Assembly (NCBI GenBank): GCA_036732565.1
Contig: DAINCF010000320.1
Coordinates: 1-8,213 of the forward strand
Source: JAIVJN01 sp036732565
GTDB lineage: Bacteria > Acidobacteriota > Vicinamibacteria > Vicinamibacterales > UBA2999
Reading direction: 5' to 3'
DNA length: 8,213 nucleotides
Part shown: in pieces, positions 1 through 6,540 of the stretch
Numbering within the stretch: position 1 is the first letter of the stretch
How the letters are laid out: every line of letters begins with the position of its first letter
Notes under the pieces: generated by a model
The model's input: the letters and a program-made list of their open reading frames with translations, nothing else
The model's database searches: none
What the model was told of the DNA's origin: nothing
Program-made: the position numbers and the translations under genes

Positions 1-36
1 CCCAATTCCGGCGGCACCGAGGCGGAGATCACCGAG

Positions 37-39
37 TAG
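37..39 (+). other. In-frame amber codon interrupting the BNR/sortilin-like reading frame
   Basis: TAG lies directly before ATG 40, in the same frame as the open codons on both sides. A single C-to-T change from CAG (Gln) would account for it, and Gln fits the helical context ITE-Q-MKMLREL. It could be a real nonsense mutation, a sequencing or assembly error, or simply the stop of a preceding short frame. Confidence 0.55.
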
Positions 40-495
40 ATGAAGATGCTGCGTGAGCTCAAGCGCTCAGCGGACACCGCGGGCAGCGTCGTCAACCAGA
101 TCGAGCTCATTCGCGGCCAGATCCTCGGGCTGCGGCAGGTGCTCGATCGCGCGGAGATCATGAAGGTGGGGTTGGAGATCGAGCAGAAGCTCGCCGACCT
201 CGAACAGAACCTGATCGAACTGCGGACCACCGGACGCGGGCAGGATGGTGTCCGCTTTGGAGCCAAGCTGTTCAACAAGTTCGGCTACCTCGCGAACGGT
301 CTGGCCTCCACCGACTTCCGTCCGACCACCCAGCAGCTCGAGGTGCAGAAGGGGCTGGACGAGCAGCTGCGCAAGCATCAGGCGGCACTGGACGCGCTAC
401 TGAAGACCGAGGTCACGTTCTTCAACGAGCGCCTGCGCTCCAGCGGCGTGCCAAATATCGTGACGACGCCGCGGCCGGGCGGAACGCAACAATAG
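40..495 (+). CDS. C-terminal part of a sortilin/BNR-repeat (VPS10-like) exported protein, 5' end outside window
   Basis: The 151 residues are almost entirely amphipathic helix, rich in Leu, Glu, Gln and Arg, with a 'FRPTTQQLE' turn at about residues 92-100. This matches the helical C-terminal tail I know from large BNR/WD40-type 'sortilin' proteins of Acidobacteria, usually secreted and about 1000 residues long. The beta-propeller itself is not in the window. The same frame is open to base 1 and reads PNSGGTEAEITE, then an amber codon, then MKMLRELKR, so the coding sense continues upstream of the ATG. A GGAG lies 12 nt before the ATG at 24-27, too far to be convincing as a ribosome binding site. 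I therefore read this as the distal part of a longer gene that is either interrupted by a nonsense mutation or affected by a base error. A separate small helical protein starting at 40 is the alternative. Family assignment is moderate; the function of the helical tail is unknown. Confidence 0.6.
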   Translation: MKMLRELKRSADTAGSVVNQIELIRGQILGLRQVLDRAEIMKVGLEIEQKLADLEQNLIELRTTGRGQDGVRFGAKLFNKFGYLANGLASTDFRPTTQQLEVQKGLDEQLRKHQAALDALLKTEVTFFNERLRSSGVPNIVTTPRPGGTQQ

Positions 496-510
496 ACAAC
501 ACGACGCGGT

Positions 511-538
511 GTTGGGGCGGCTCGCGAGCCGCCCCAAC
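511..538. repeat. REP-like perfect 28-bp palindrome (copy 1)
   Basis: The half-site GTTGGGGCGGCTCG is followed immediately by its exact reverse complement. It starts 16 nt after the stop at 493-495 and lies before the fibronectin remnant, so it is intergenic. The same architecture recurs at 5299-5326 with two paired base changes. Such GGGGCGG...CCGCCCC intergenic palindromes are typical of dispersed REP-like elements, which in other bacteria are mobilised by RAYT (TnpA-REP) transposases; no transposase is visible here. There is no T-tract, so intrinsic terminator function is not supported, although an RNA hairpin could protect the upstream 3' end. Confidence 0.8.
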
Positions 539-549
539 GAGCTGGGTAA

Positions 550-909
550 GCGATTCGTAAGCTGACGGCACTCAGACTGTCCCTCGCGGGCCAGGCCTCG
601 AACGAAGTCACCGTGACCGTGCCGGGGGTCTGCACGCCGCCGGCGACGCCAATCCTGTTTCAGCTGGTCAAGGCCGCGGGGACCGTCGCCATTTCGTGGG
701 AGCTGCCGCCGCTGGGGACGTCGGCGCATTCGCAGTTCGTGCTCGAGGCTGGCAGCGCGCCAGGCGCCTCGGATCTTGCGGTGATTCCGCTGCTGGGGCA
801 CTCGGTGACGGCCACGCCGCCGCCAGGCAATTATCACGTGCGCGTCTTCGCCAGAAACTCGTGCGGCGACTCGCCGAAGACGACCAACATGAGCTTTACG
901 ATTCCGTAG
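550..909 (+). pseudogene. Fibronectin type III domain remnant, 5'-truncated
   Basis: The frame is open from the TAA at 547-549 to the TAG at 907-909. From about 592 it reads as the last strand of one FnIII domain (SNEVTVTVP), a linker (GVCTPPATP), and one complete FnIII domain. That domain contains VAISWELPP, FVLEAGSAPGASDL and the GNYHVRVFARNSCGDSP strand, and ends in FTIP. The pattern is familiar from secreted multi-FnIII proteins of Acidobacteria. There is no ATG, no ribosome binding site and no signal peptide. The only plausible starts are GTG codons at 613 and 619, inside a beta strand. Bases 550-590 show no domain similarity, so the break lies between the palindrome at 511-538 and about 590. 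I infer a gene remnant. A short translated product from GTG 613 (98 residues) cannot be excluded. It is convergent with the ATPase gene, with only 15 nt between the stops. Confidence 0.6.
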
Positions 910-924
910 GGCGCCACGGAGCGA

Positions 925-2160
925 TTAGCCCGGCGGGCCGGTGAGCAGGAAGTCCTGCCAGGTCATCGAGTCGATGCCGGCCCGGCGAGCGATCGTGAGC
1001 GCTTTCGTCGGAGCAATCAGCAGCGGGCGGTAGGCGGGGAACCGGCGCACGAACTCGAGCAGCGGCGCGAGGTCCGACATGCTCACGGTGCCGGTCTTGA
1101 TCTCGAGTGCCCATTGCCCCCAGCTACCATCGAGGATGCCATCGACCTCCAGCGGCTCTTCGCGCCAATAGCGCACCTGCTGTCCCTGGTTCCACGCATG
1201 GGCCAGGCAGGCATTTTCGACCCAGCCGCCGAAGCGTGGATCGCTCGGACTGCGAGGAACGTTCTTCGGGTCGACAGCGGCAAGCAGGGCCTGATTCAGC
1301 ACGACCAGCTTCGGCGGCGCCGCCCTCAAGCGGCGCGTCCGTGGCGGCATGAACTTCGTGAGCGGCGCAACCAGAAACGCTTCTTCCAGCAAGGCCAGAT
1401 ACTGCGCAACCGTCTCCAGCGCACCGCGATCGAGCAACTGTCCCTGCAACTTCTGCAGCGATACGATCTGCGCTGGCACAGACAGCGCCGCCCCAAACAC
1501 CTGACGAAGCAGCGCTGGTTTGCGAATCGGCGCCAGCGCCACCATGTCGCGACCGATCGCGGGCTCGATGATGGCGTCACGCACGTACGCCGCCCACCGC
1601 GCCTCATCGTTGCGCAGGTGAAGAGCGCCCGGATATGAGCCCAGCCTCAGCACCAGGTCGACCGCGGCCGACGCCGACAGTTTGAACGCTGCTGACACCG
1701 ACGCCGCCGACCAATGCGTCATCGTCACCCGCTCGAACCGACCGGCGAGGCTCTCGCGAGAACCGGTGGCGAGACGGAGGGCAGAGGAGCCGGTGGCGAT
1801 GATGTGCACCGGTAAGCGGCGGCGCCGCAGTCGGTCCCACTCGCCTTTGAGGCGTGCGGCCCAATCCGTGAGGAAATGCGCCTCGTCGAGCAGGACAATT
1901 GCGGGACGCCGTTCGGCCGCCATCTCTTCGGCGCTCGCCCAGAGACGTTCCCAGAATCCGGGGAGCCCGGCTTCGGGCGAGTCGCCCGCGGCATAGACGG
2001 CGGATGCGGCGTGCTTCTCAGCCAACTCCAGGAGGAGGGTCGTCTTTCCCACTTGTCGCGGCCCCGTGACGAGCTGGATCCGTCCTGGTGCCGGCTCCGC
2101 CAAACGCGCGGCCAGGTGCTTGCGACAGGCCAGATAGTCCAAGCGAAAGCTGTCGACCAT
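925..2160 (-). CDS. AAA_14-type ATPase with C-terminal DUF4143 (PD-(D/E)XK-like) domain
   Basis: This 411-residue cytoplasmic protein has the classical layout of the AAA_14/DUF4143 family. Walker A is GPRQVGKT at residues 33-40, Walker B is AIVLLDEAH at 87-95 with D92 and E93, a sensor-like IIATGSSAL lies at 120-128, and LAGR at 138-141 is the usual family arginine. The second half is DUF4143. It includes EVDGIL at 338-343 and ALEIKTG at 351-357, so D340, E353 and K355 reproduce a PD-(D/E)XK nuclease-like core. The length is normal for the family and nothing is missing. Its biological role is not settled in the family; ATP hydrolysis is well supported, nuclease activity is not demonstrated. 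The start is fixed by an in-frame TAA at 2179-2181, only six codons upstream. There is no Shine-Dalgarno sequence, and the -10 box implies a leader of about 10 nt, so near-leaderless translation is likely. It lies 143 nt downstream of the M14 gene on the same strand but has its own promoter. Confidence 0.93.
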   Translation of the reverse strand: MVDSFRLDYLACRKHLAARLAEPAPGRIQLVTGPRQVGKTTLLLELAEKHAASAVYAAGDSPEAGLPGFWERLWASAEEMAAERRPAIVLLDEAHFLTDWAARLKGEWDRLRRRRLPVHIIATGSSALRLATGSRESLAGRFERVTMTHWSAASVSAAFKLSASAAVDLVLRLGSYPGALHLRNDEARWAAYVRDAIIEPAIGRDMVALAPIRKPALLRQVFGAALSVPAQIVSLQKLQGQLLDRGALETVAQYLALLEEAFLVAPLTKFMPPRTRRLRAAPPKLVVLNQALLAAVDPKNVPRSPSDPRFGGWVENACLAHAWNQGQQVRYWREEPLEVDGILDGSWGQWALEIKTGTVSMSDLAPLLEFVRRFPAYRPLLIAPTKALTIARRAGIDSMTWQDFLLTGPPG

Positions 2161-2162
2161 AC

Positions 2163-2195
2163 TCGAATAATTATTCGATTATAGTTGAATAATTG
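2163..2195. promoter_or_regulatory. Operator-like palindrome plus repeated half-site around the -10 box
   Basis: TCGAATAATTATTCGA at 2163-2178 is a perfect 16-bp palindrome between the -10 box and the ATG. The half-site GAATAATT at 2165-2172 recurs at 2187-2194, exactly 22 bp away, or about two helical turns, on the other side of the -10 box. Two sites on the same DNA face flanking a promoter is the usual geometry of a repressor operator. No regulator gene is adjacent, so the binding protein is unknown; autoregulation by the ATPase is only a possibility. Confidence 0.5.
2178..2183 (-). promoter_or_regulatory. Consensus -10 box (TATAAT) of the ATPase gene
   Basis: On the - strand the hexamer is a perfect TATAAT, in a 60-bp AT-rich island that stands out from the GC-rich surroundings. 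It predicts a transcription start near 2171, about 10 nt before the ATG at 2160. No good -35 box is seen at 16-18 bp; TTGGCG at 2204-2209 matches 4 of 6 positions but at a 20-bp spacing. An activator, or tolerance of a poor -35, would be needed. Confidence 0.6.
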
Positions 2196-2200
2196 TTTCT

Positions 2201-2229
2201 GACGCCAATTTGTTAAGGATATTGGCGTC
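2201..2229. repeat. Inverted repeat with 9-bp perfect arms upstream of the ATPase promoter
   Basis: GACGCCAAT at 2201-2209 and ATTGGCGTC at 2221-2229 are perfect complements around an 11-nt AT-rich loop. No T-tract follows on either strand. It lies about 75 nt past the M14 stop and directly upstream of the ATPase -10 region. It could be a 3' hairpin for the M14 transcript or an upstream protein-binding site. Confidence 0.45.
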
Positions 2230-2255
2230 TTCTGAAGCAAGCGGGCGGGGTCCGA

Positions 2256-2293
2256 GTGAGGCGCGTGCCTGAGCGACACCGACCGAGCCTCAC
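2256..2293. repeat. 7-bp inverted repeat just after the M14 stop codon
   Basis: GTGAGGC at 2256-2262 pairs with GCCTCAC at 2287-2293, enclosing 24 nt. It begins 10 nt after the M14 stop on the - strand. A weak 3' hairpin is possible; no T-run follows, so I do not call a terminator. Confidence 0.25.
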
Positions 2294-2303
2294 CCGTTTC
2301 CCA

Positions 2304-5267
2304 TCACTGACGCGAGGTCGTCTCGGTCCGCGGCGCGGGCTTGCCCGCGTCCAGATCGTTCCAGTTCATGATCGCGTTGAAGCCGAGGGAATAGGTGCCC
2401 TGGGTTTGCCAGCGCCAGAACGGCCGCAGCGCGAACATCACGACGTGGCCCTTGCCGAGCGGGACGTCGAGCGCGGCGGCGCGATTGGCGAGGAACTGGC
2501 CGTTGGCGAGCGTGCCCGAGAGCAGCATGTCGGTCGGGTTCTGGGGGAACGACAAGACGACGCGCGGGCGCGCCTCGTCGAACGACATCCCGAACTGTCG
2601 CGCCATGCGGCGGAACTCGGCGGCCGCGTCCGGCTGCGGTGGCTGATTCGCCTTCGCCGCGGCATCCTCGGCTTCGAACGGCGAGATGTGCACCGGTGCC
2701 GCGTTTGGCGTGATGTTCTGGCCGAGCCCCGCGTTGGCGGCGCCGCCGCCGAAGAACGCCGCGAACTCGGCGGGAATGCCGCCCCCGCCGCCGTTCAGCA
2801 CGGGCGCCTGGTTGAAGTAGATCGGCAGATCCGCGCTGCTGTCGTAGCCGTAGGCGATCGGGCTCTTCGCATCACTCCACTTCCCGCGGAGGATCGAGCC
2901 ACGCACGAACAATTGCGCCGGCTCCTCCACCGTCACCCCTGGTGTGATCCCGTACTCCGGAAAGATCGTCGTGGTCGATCCCTCGGTGATGAGCGTGCCG
3001 CCTTCCTGCACGAACTTGACGAGCTCCAGGAGGCCCTGAATGCCCATGCCGCCGCGGATGTCGTCGCTCGAATCGACGGCGCCGAGGTTGGGGAACTTGT
3101 CGGTCTTCTTGTACGGGAGCGGTGCGCTGCCGGTCACCGGCATGCCGTTGACCTGCGACTGCGCCGTGCCGCCGACGTGCGGGAAGACGATCACGTCGTA
3201 CTTCTGGCGCAGGTTGCCGTCCTTCAGCTTCTGATCGGCAAAGTAGGTGTACGGCACGCCGAAGGTGTCCAGCGACGCCCGTACCCAGCCCTCGTCCTGC
3301 GTCCGCGTCCAGCTGTGGACGTAGCCAATCCGCGGGACGTCGAGATCGTGCGTCTTCACCGAGGGCGCATCGGCCACGGCCCATGCCGAGAGACCAAGCT
3401 CCGTCAGCGATGCCTCGAGCTTCGCGCGATCGGCGTTCTGCACGATGATCGCGCCGGCGCGGAACTTCTTGCCGTTCACCTCGAAGTCTTCCTCGGCTGC
3501 CGCCATCTTCACGTCCGCGTGCTTGAAGCGGAACGTCACCAGGTTGTTATCGGCGGTCGCGTCGACGACCAGGGTGTTGCCCGTGCCCTCAACGCCGCCG
3601 GCCGCCTTCGCGGGCCCGGAGACGATCGTCATCGGCTGCGCGAACACGCTCTTGTCCGTCAGCGGCGTGATCTTGACGTTGCGCATGTACTGGAACGTCC
3701 ACCCGGTGTCGTCGTACGGTCGCGGGTTCTGCGGCGGGTAGTTCTGCACCGAGAAGTACATCTCCGCCAGCGTGCGGAACGGCTGATCGCCGCGGACGAC
3801 GTAGTCGCCGGCGGCGACGTCGACGTTGCCGACCTTGAAGGCAGCGCTGGCCTTGTGGATCTCGAGGCCCTGGCGCATCAGCTCGTTGACGGCATCGGCG
3901 GCGTCGGCCTTGCGGCGTTGCCCGGCGGGAATCACCCAGCCGTTGATCGGTCCGTTCTTGCCTTCGTCGATCGATCGCTTGTTCTTCAACCAGTAGTTCT
4001 CGAGGTACAGCTCCCGGTTCTTCGCCACATGCTGCAGCGAGAACAGGACGCCGGACTGCTGAATGTTGGTGTTGTTCCGTGGGCCCCACTTGATCTGCGA
4101 CAGCGGTGGGTTCGGACGGAACCACTCCTTGCTCGTGGTCGTCGCGCCGGGACGCACCTCGTAGTTATCGGGGCCGTAGCTTTGCACCTCGTAGAAGCGC
4201 CCGATGGCGTTGTGCGAGTGGGCGATGAAGAACATGTAGTTGGGCACCCAGCCATCGTAGAAGCCGTAGGTCCACACCCCGGGCACGCCGCGCTTGGTCA
4301 TCTCCATCACGTCGTTCTGGGCGAGCTGCCACCACTCGCTGATGACGATGGGATCGAGCGCGTCGTTGTACGGACCGGTGCCGGTCGACGAATAGAGATA
4401 GGTCTGGGCCTCGTGCAGGTCGTGCATGACGGTCGGGTGCCACTGCAGCTGCACCCGCGTGACCGCCTTGGTCAGCTCCAGGAACTGCCCCATGCCGTCG
4501 CGGTTGTTGTCGTGCTGCACGTACTTGCCCCAGTACATCAGCGGGAGCCGCGCATCGCCGGCCGCGCGCGTCTTGTTGTAGTAGTAGGTGTCGACCTGCT
4601 TCTCGCGGCCGTCGACTTCGATGACCGGCGTGATCAGGGTGATGACGTTGTTGCGAACCTGCTGGATGAACGGCGTCTCTTCGACGATCAGGCGGTAGGC
4701 CAGCTCGATGAGCATCTCGGGGCCGCCGTTCTCGGGCGAGTGCATGCCGCTCGTCAGGTAGTAGATCGGCTTGGCGGTCTTCAGTAGTTGTTGCGCCTGC
4801 GCATCGGTGGTCTTCCGCGGATCGGTCAGCGCGCCGAGCATGTCGCGATACTTCTCGAGCGACTTGATCGTCGCTTCGTCGGCGATGGCGAGCGCCACCA
4901 TGTCGCGGCCCTCCTCGCTCTTGCCGATGGTCCAGAACCGCGCGCGCGGCGACGCCTTCGCCAGCGCCTCGTAGTAGCGATGGATGTCCTTCGCGTAGGT
5001 CAACTCACCGGGCTGACCCACGACGCGCCCGAGAAACTTGAGCGGTGAAGGCACGGTCGTCGACGCCGGCAGGTGGTCGACCAGCTCCGTCGTGATCCGC
5101 GGATCCTGGAGATACTCCTTGATCTTCGCCGTGTACTCGGCGTCGATCGGTTGGCTGGCGACTTTGGATTGCGCCTCGACACCGGCTGGCTCGAGGCTGG
5201 CGACAAGCGCCATCAGCGCGATCGCCGGCGCACCCGCGATCCATCGGCGCGGGAGGGTCTTACGCAT
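2304..5267 (-). CDS. Large secreted M14-family zinc carboxypeptidase-like protein with C-terminal amidotransferase-like region
   Basis: This 987-residue exported protein has a Sec signal peptide (basic MRKTLPRRW, hydrophobic stretch about 11-24) with likely cleavage after VEA at residue 32. The peptidase M14 domain spans roughly 85-390. It holds the HxxE zinc motif HSPE (H176, E179), the substrate-binding NRDG (N255-G258), and HDLHEAQTY (282-290), where H285 or H282 should be the third zinc ligand. E360 in FYEVQSYG is a plausible catalytic Glu. All key M14 elements are present, so hydrolysis of peptides or peptide-like substrates outside the cytoplasm is expected; the substrate is unknown. 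The C-terminal half (about 644-775) reads like a class I glutamine-amidotransferase-like fold (RIGYVHSW, YDVIVFPHVGG, LLELVKFVQEGGTLITEG), but no catalytic Cys is evident. A Gly-rich loop lies at 825-848. The length matches the large M14 proteins of Acidobacteria and Gemmatimonadota. The ATG is fixed by AGGAGG five nt upstream. Confidence 0.93.
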   Translation of the reverse strand: MRKTLPRRWIAGAPAIALMALVASLEPAGVEAQSKVASQPIDAEYTAKIKEYLQDPRITTELVDHLPASTTVPSPLKFLGRVVGQPGELTYAKDIHRYYEALAKASPRARFWTIGKSEEGRDMVALAIADEATIKSLEKYRDMLGALTDPRKTTDAQAQQLLKTAKPIYYLTSGMHSPENGGPEMLIELAYRLIVEETPFIQQVRNNVITLITPVIEVDGREKQVDTYYYNKTRAAGDARLPLMYWGKYVQHDNNRDGMGQFLELTKAVTRVQLQWHPTVMHDLHEAQTYLYSSTGTGPYNDALDPIVISEWWQLAQNDVMEMTKRGVPGVWTYGFYDGWVPNYMFFIAHSHNAIGRFYEVQSYGPDNYEVRPGATTTSKEWFRPNPPLSQIKWGPRNNTNIQQSGVLFSLQHVAKNRELYLENYWLKNKRSIDEGKNGPINGWVIPAGQRRKADAADAVNELMRQGLEIHKASAAFKVGNVDVAAGDYVVRGDQPFRTLAEMYFSVQNYPPQNPRPYDDTGWTFQYMRNVKITPLTDKSVFAQPMTIVSGPAKAAGGVEGTGNTLVVDATADNNLVTFRFKHADVKMAAAEEDFEVNGKKFRAGAIIVQNADRAKLEASLTELGLSAWAVADAPSVKTHDLDVPRIGYVHSWTRTQDEGWVRASLDTFGVPYTYFADQKLKDGNLRQKYDVIVFPHVGGTAQSQVNGMPVTGSAPLPYKKTDKFPNLGAVDSSDDIRGGMGIQGLLELVKFVQEGGTLITEGSTTTIFPEYGITPGVTVEEPAQLFVRGSILRGKWSDAKSPIAYGYDSSADLPIYFNQAPVLNGGGGGIPAEFAAFFGGGAANAGLGQNITPNAAPVHISPFEAEDAAAKANQPPQPDAAAEFRRMARQFGMSFDEARPRVVLSFPQNPTDMLLSGTLANGQFLANRAAALDVPLGKGHVVMFALRPFWRWQTQGTYSLGFNAIMNWNDLDAGKPAPRTETTSRQ

Positions 5268-5272
5268 GCTGT

Positions 5273-5278
5273 CCTCCT
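5273..5278 (-). promoter_or_regulatory. Perfect Shine-Dalgarno AGGAGG of the M14 gene
   Basis: AGGAGG ends five nt before the ATG at 5267 on the - strand, which decides the start codon. It is much stronger than the GAGG sites of the neighbouring S74 genes and suggests efficient translation. Confidence 0.85.
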
Positions 5279-5298
5279 GAGAACTACACGTGAAGGTT

Positions 5299-5326
5299 GT
5301 AGGGGCGGTTCGCGAACCGCCCCTAC
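5299..5326. repeat. REP-like perfect 28-bp palindrome (copy 2)
   Basis: The half-site GTAGGGGCGGTTCG is followed by its exact complement. It differs from the copy at 511-538 at two half-site positions, and both differences are mirrored in the other arm, so the palindrome stays perfect. It sits 31 nt upstream of the M14 start and about 70 nt past the stop of the first S74 gene. As RNA it would form a very stable hairpin in the M14 leader or at the 3' end of the S74 transcript. Confidence 0.82.
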
Positions 5327-5328
5327 GC

Positions 5329-5359
5329 GTGAGGGTAGACGGTGAAGTATACCCCTCAC
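5329..5359. repeat. Inverted repeat next to the REP-like palindrome, possible 3' hairpin of the S74 gene
   Basis: GTGAGGGTA at 5329-5337 pairs with TACCCCTCAC at 5350-5359 with one bulged base and a 12-nt loop. On the - strand it follows the S74 stop by 35 nt and is directly followed by the REP-like palindrome, giving two hairpins in series. There is no T-tract. Confidence 0.35.
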
Positions 5360-5394
5360 CTCCTCAACTACTCGCGCTCGTAGATGTCGCGCTT

Positions 5395-6540
5395 CTAGCG
5401 ATGGCGCACGGCCTCGGCCAACTCGCTGACCAGGGCTTTGAGCGCGACGAGATCCTGTTCGAGTGTGTCGTTCTTCGCTTTCAGCTCCTTGATCGCCTGG
5501 ATCGCCAGCAGCGGCAGTTTGCCGTAGTTCACCGCTTTGTAGCCCTGCGCATCGGTCGTCACCAGGTCCGGCATCGCGCGTTCGGCGTCCTGCGCGATGA
5601 GCCCGGCGGACTCGTGCCGGTCGAAGCCTCGTTCCGGGAATTCGTCGGCGCGCCAGGAATACTGGACGGGTTCCAGTGCAACGAGACGGTCGAGCACCCG
5701 TGGAAGCGGGCTCACGGCGCGCTTGAATCGCGCATCCGAGACACAGAGGACGCCGCCGTCGGTTTCGTAGACGCAGGAACCGATGCGCACATTGCCGACG
5801 ACGTGAAGCAGTTCGGACGGTGCTGCAGTGCCGATGCCAACCTGCCCATCGTGATCGATGACGAGGCGCGGCGTGAGGGATGGGATGGCGGTGCCATTGG
5901 CCGTGGTGAAAAAGTGGAACGCCGCACCGGTGGTCGTGGGGCTCCAGTTCTCGGTCGTCACGATCCGCATCGCCGCGGCCATCCCGGGGCTGAAGGTTCC
6001 TCCGGTGAAGCCGCGGCCTCCGAACGAAACCAGGGGTTGACCGAAGACGGGCGGGAGCGGTGCGGCCGGAGTACCCCTCGCCATCCGGCCGAGGAACTGG
6101 GCATTGATGCCGTACCCCGTGACGACCGATCCGGGACTCGTCGACCGAAACGCTCCTCCTGTGGCGCTATTGAACCCGAAGGTACCGGCGAGCGCGAGGC
6201 TGTCACGCCAGGTCCCGCTCACCGTCGCGAGGCTGATCGTCGCGTCGACATGCACGGGCGTCGAGCCGGGTGTGACGACAATGGCAAGCCCAATTCCGAT
6301 GGTGCCATCCGGATTGGGGAAAGCCACGCCGGTGGCGGACGCGCGCGTGGCCGCCCCACACTGATCGTCGAAGCCATCGAGCGTGAAGATGCCGCCCTGT
6401 TGTGTGACGTTCAACGTCAACACATTGCAGTACGGCTGCAGTTGCCACGAGAACGCGCCGATGAACTGGGCCGACGCCGACGAGGTGCCGAGCGCGACGA
6501 TCGCGATCGCCACGCCAAATCGAGAAAGGGCTACGCGCAT
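5395..6540 (-). CDS. Secreted tail-fibre-like protein with S74 intramolecular chaperone domain (tandem copy 1)
   Basis: This 381-residue protein has a Sec signal peptide cleaved after ASA at residue 24. A conserved N-terminal module follows (25-125, with C38 and C61), then a divergent Gly/Thr/Pro-rich core (about 130-215). A phage-fibre-type beta stalk comes next (IDHDGQVGIGT at 228-238, then LLHVVGNVRIG). The S74 domain starts at S268 with the motif SDARFK (S268, K273). The C-terminus is a leucine-rich coiled coil (about 345-381, LPLLAIQAIKELKAKND). In S74 proteins this domain drives trimer folding and then cuts itself off before the motif Ser, using a Ser-Lys pair. A secreted trimeric surface or extracellular fibre is therefore inferred; ligand and role are unknown. 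The start is supported by GAGG (6549-6552 on the - strand), eight nt before the ATG, and by identity with the second copy. C256 and C266 bracket the stalk end and could form a disulfide. Confidence 0.85.
   Translation of the reverse strand: MRVALSRFGVAIAIVALGTSSASAQFIGAFSWQLQPYCNVLTLNVTQQGGIFTLDGFDDQCGAATRASATGVAFPNPDGTIGIGLAIVVTPGSTPVHVDATISLATVSGTWRDSLALAGTFGFNSATGGAFRSTSPGSVVTGYGINAQFLGRMARGTPAAPLPPVFGQPLVSFGGRGFTGGTFSPGMAAAMRIVTTENWSPTTTGAAFHFFTTANGTAIPSLTPRLVIDHDGQVGIGTAAPSELLHVVGNVRIGSCVYETDGGVLCVSDARFKRAVSPLPRVLDRLVALEPVQYSWRADEFPERGFDRHESAGLIAQDAERAMPDLVTTDAQGYKAVNYGKLPLLAIQAIKELKAKNDTLEQDLVALKALVSELAEAVRHR

Noticed and set aside
2256..4787. 843-codon open frame on the + strand
   Set aside because: It lies entirely antisense to the well-supported M14 gene, and its Arg/Val/His/Leu-rich composition is typical of the reverse strand of a GC-rich gene. 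No domain, signal or ribosome site is seen.
5346..5351. TATACT as a -10 box for the M14 gene on the - strand
   Set aside because: It matches 5 of 6 bases, but no -35 box lies at a usable spacing (the nearest, TTGAGG, is only 10 bp away), and it falls in the loop of an inverted repeat.
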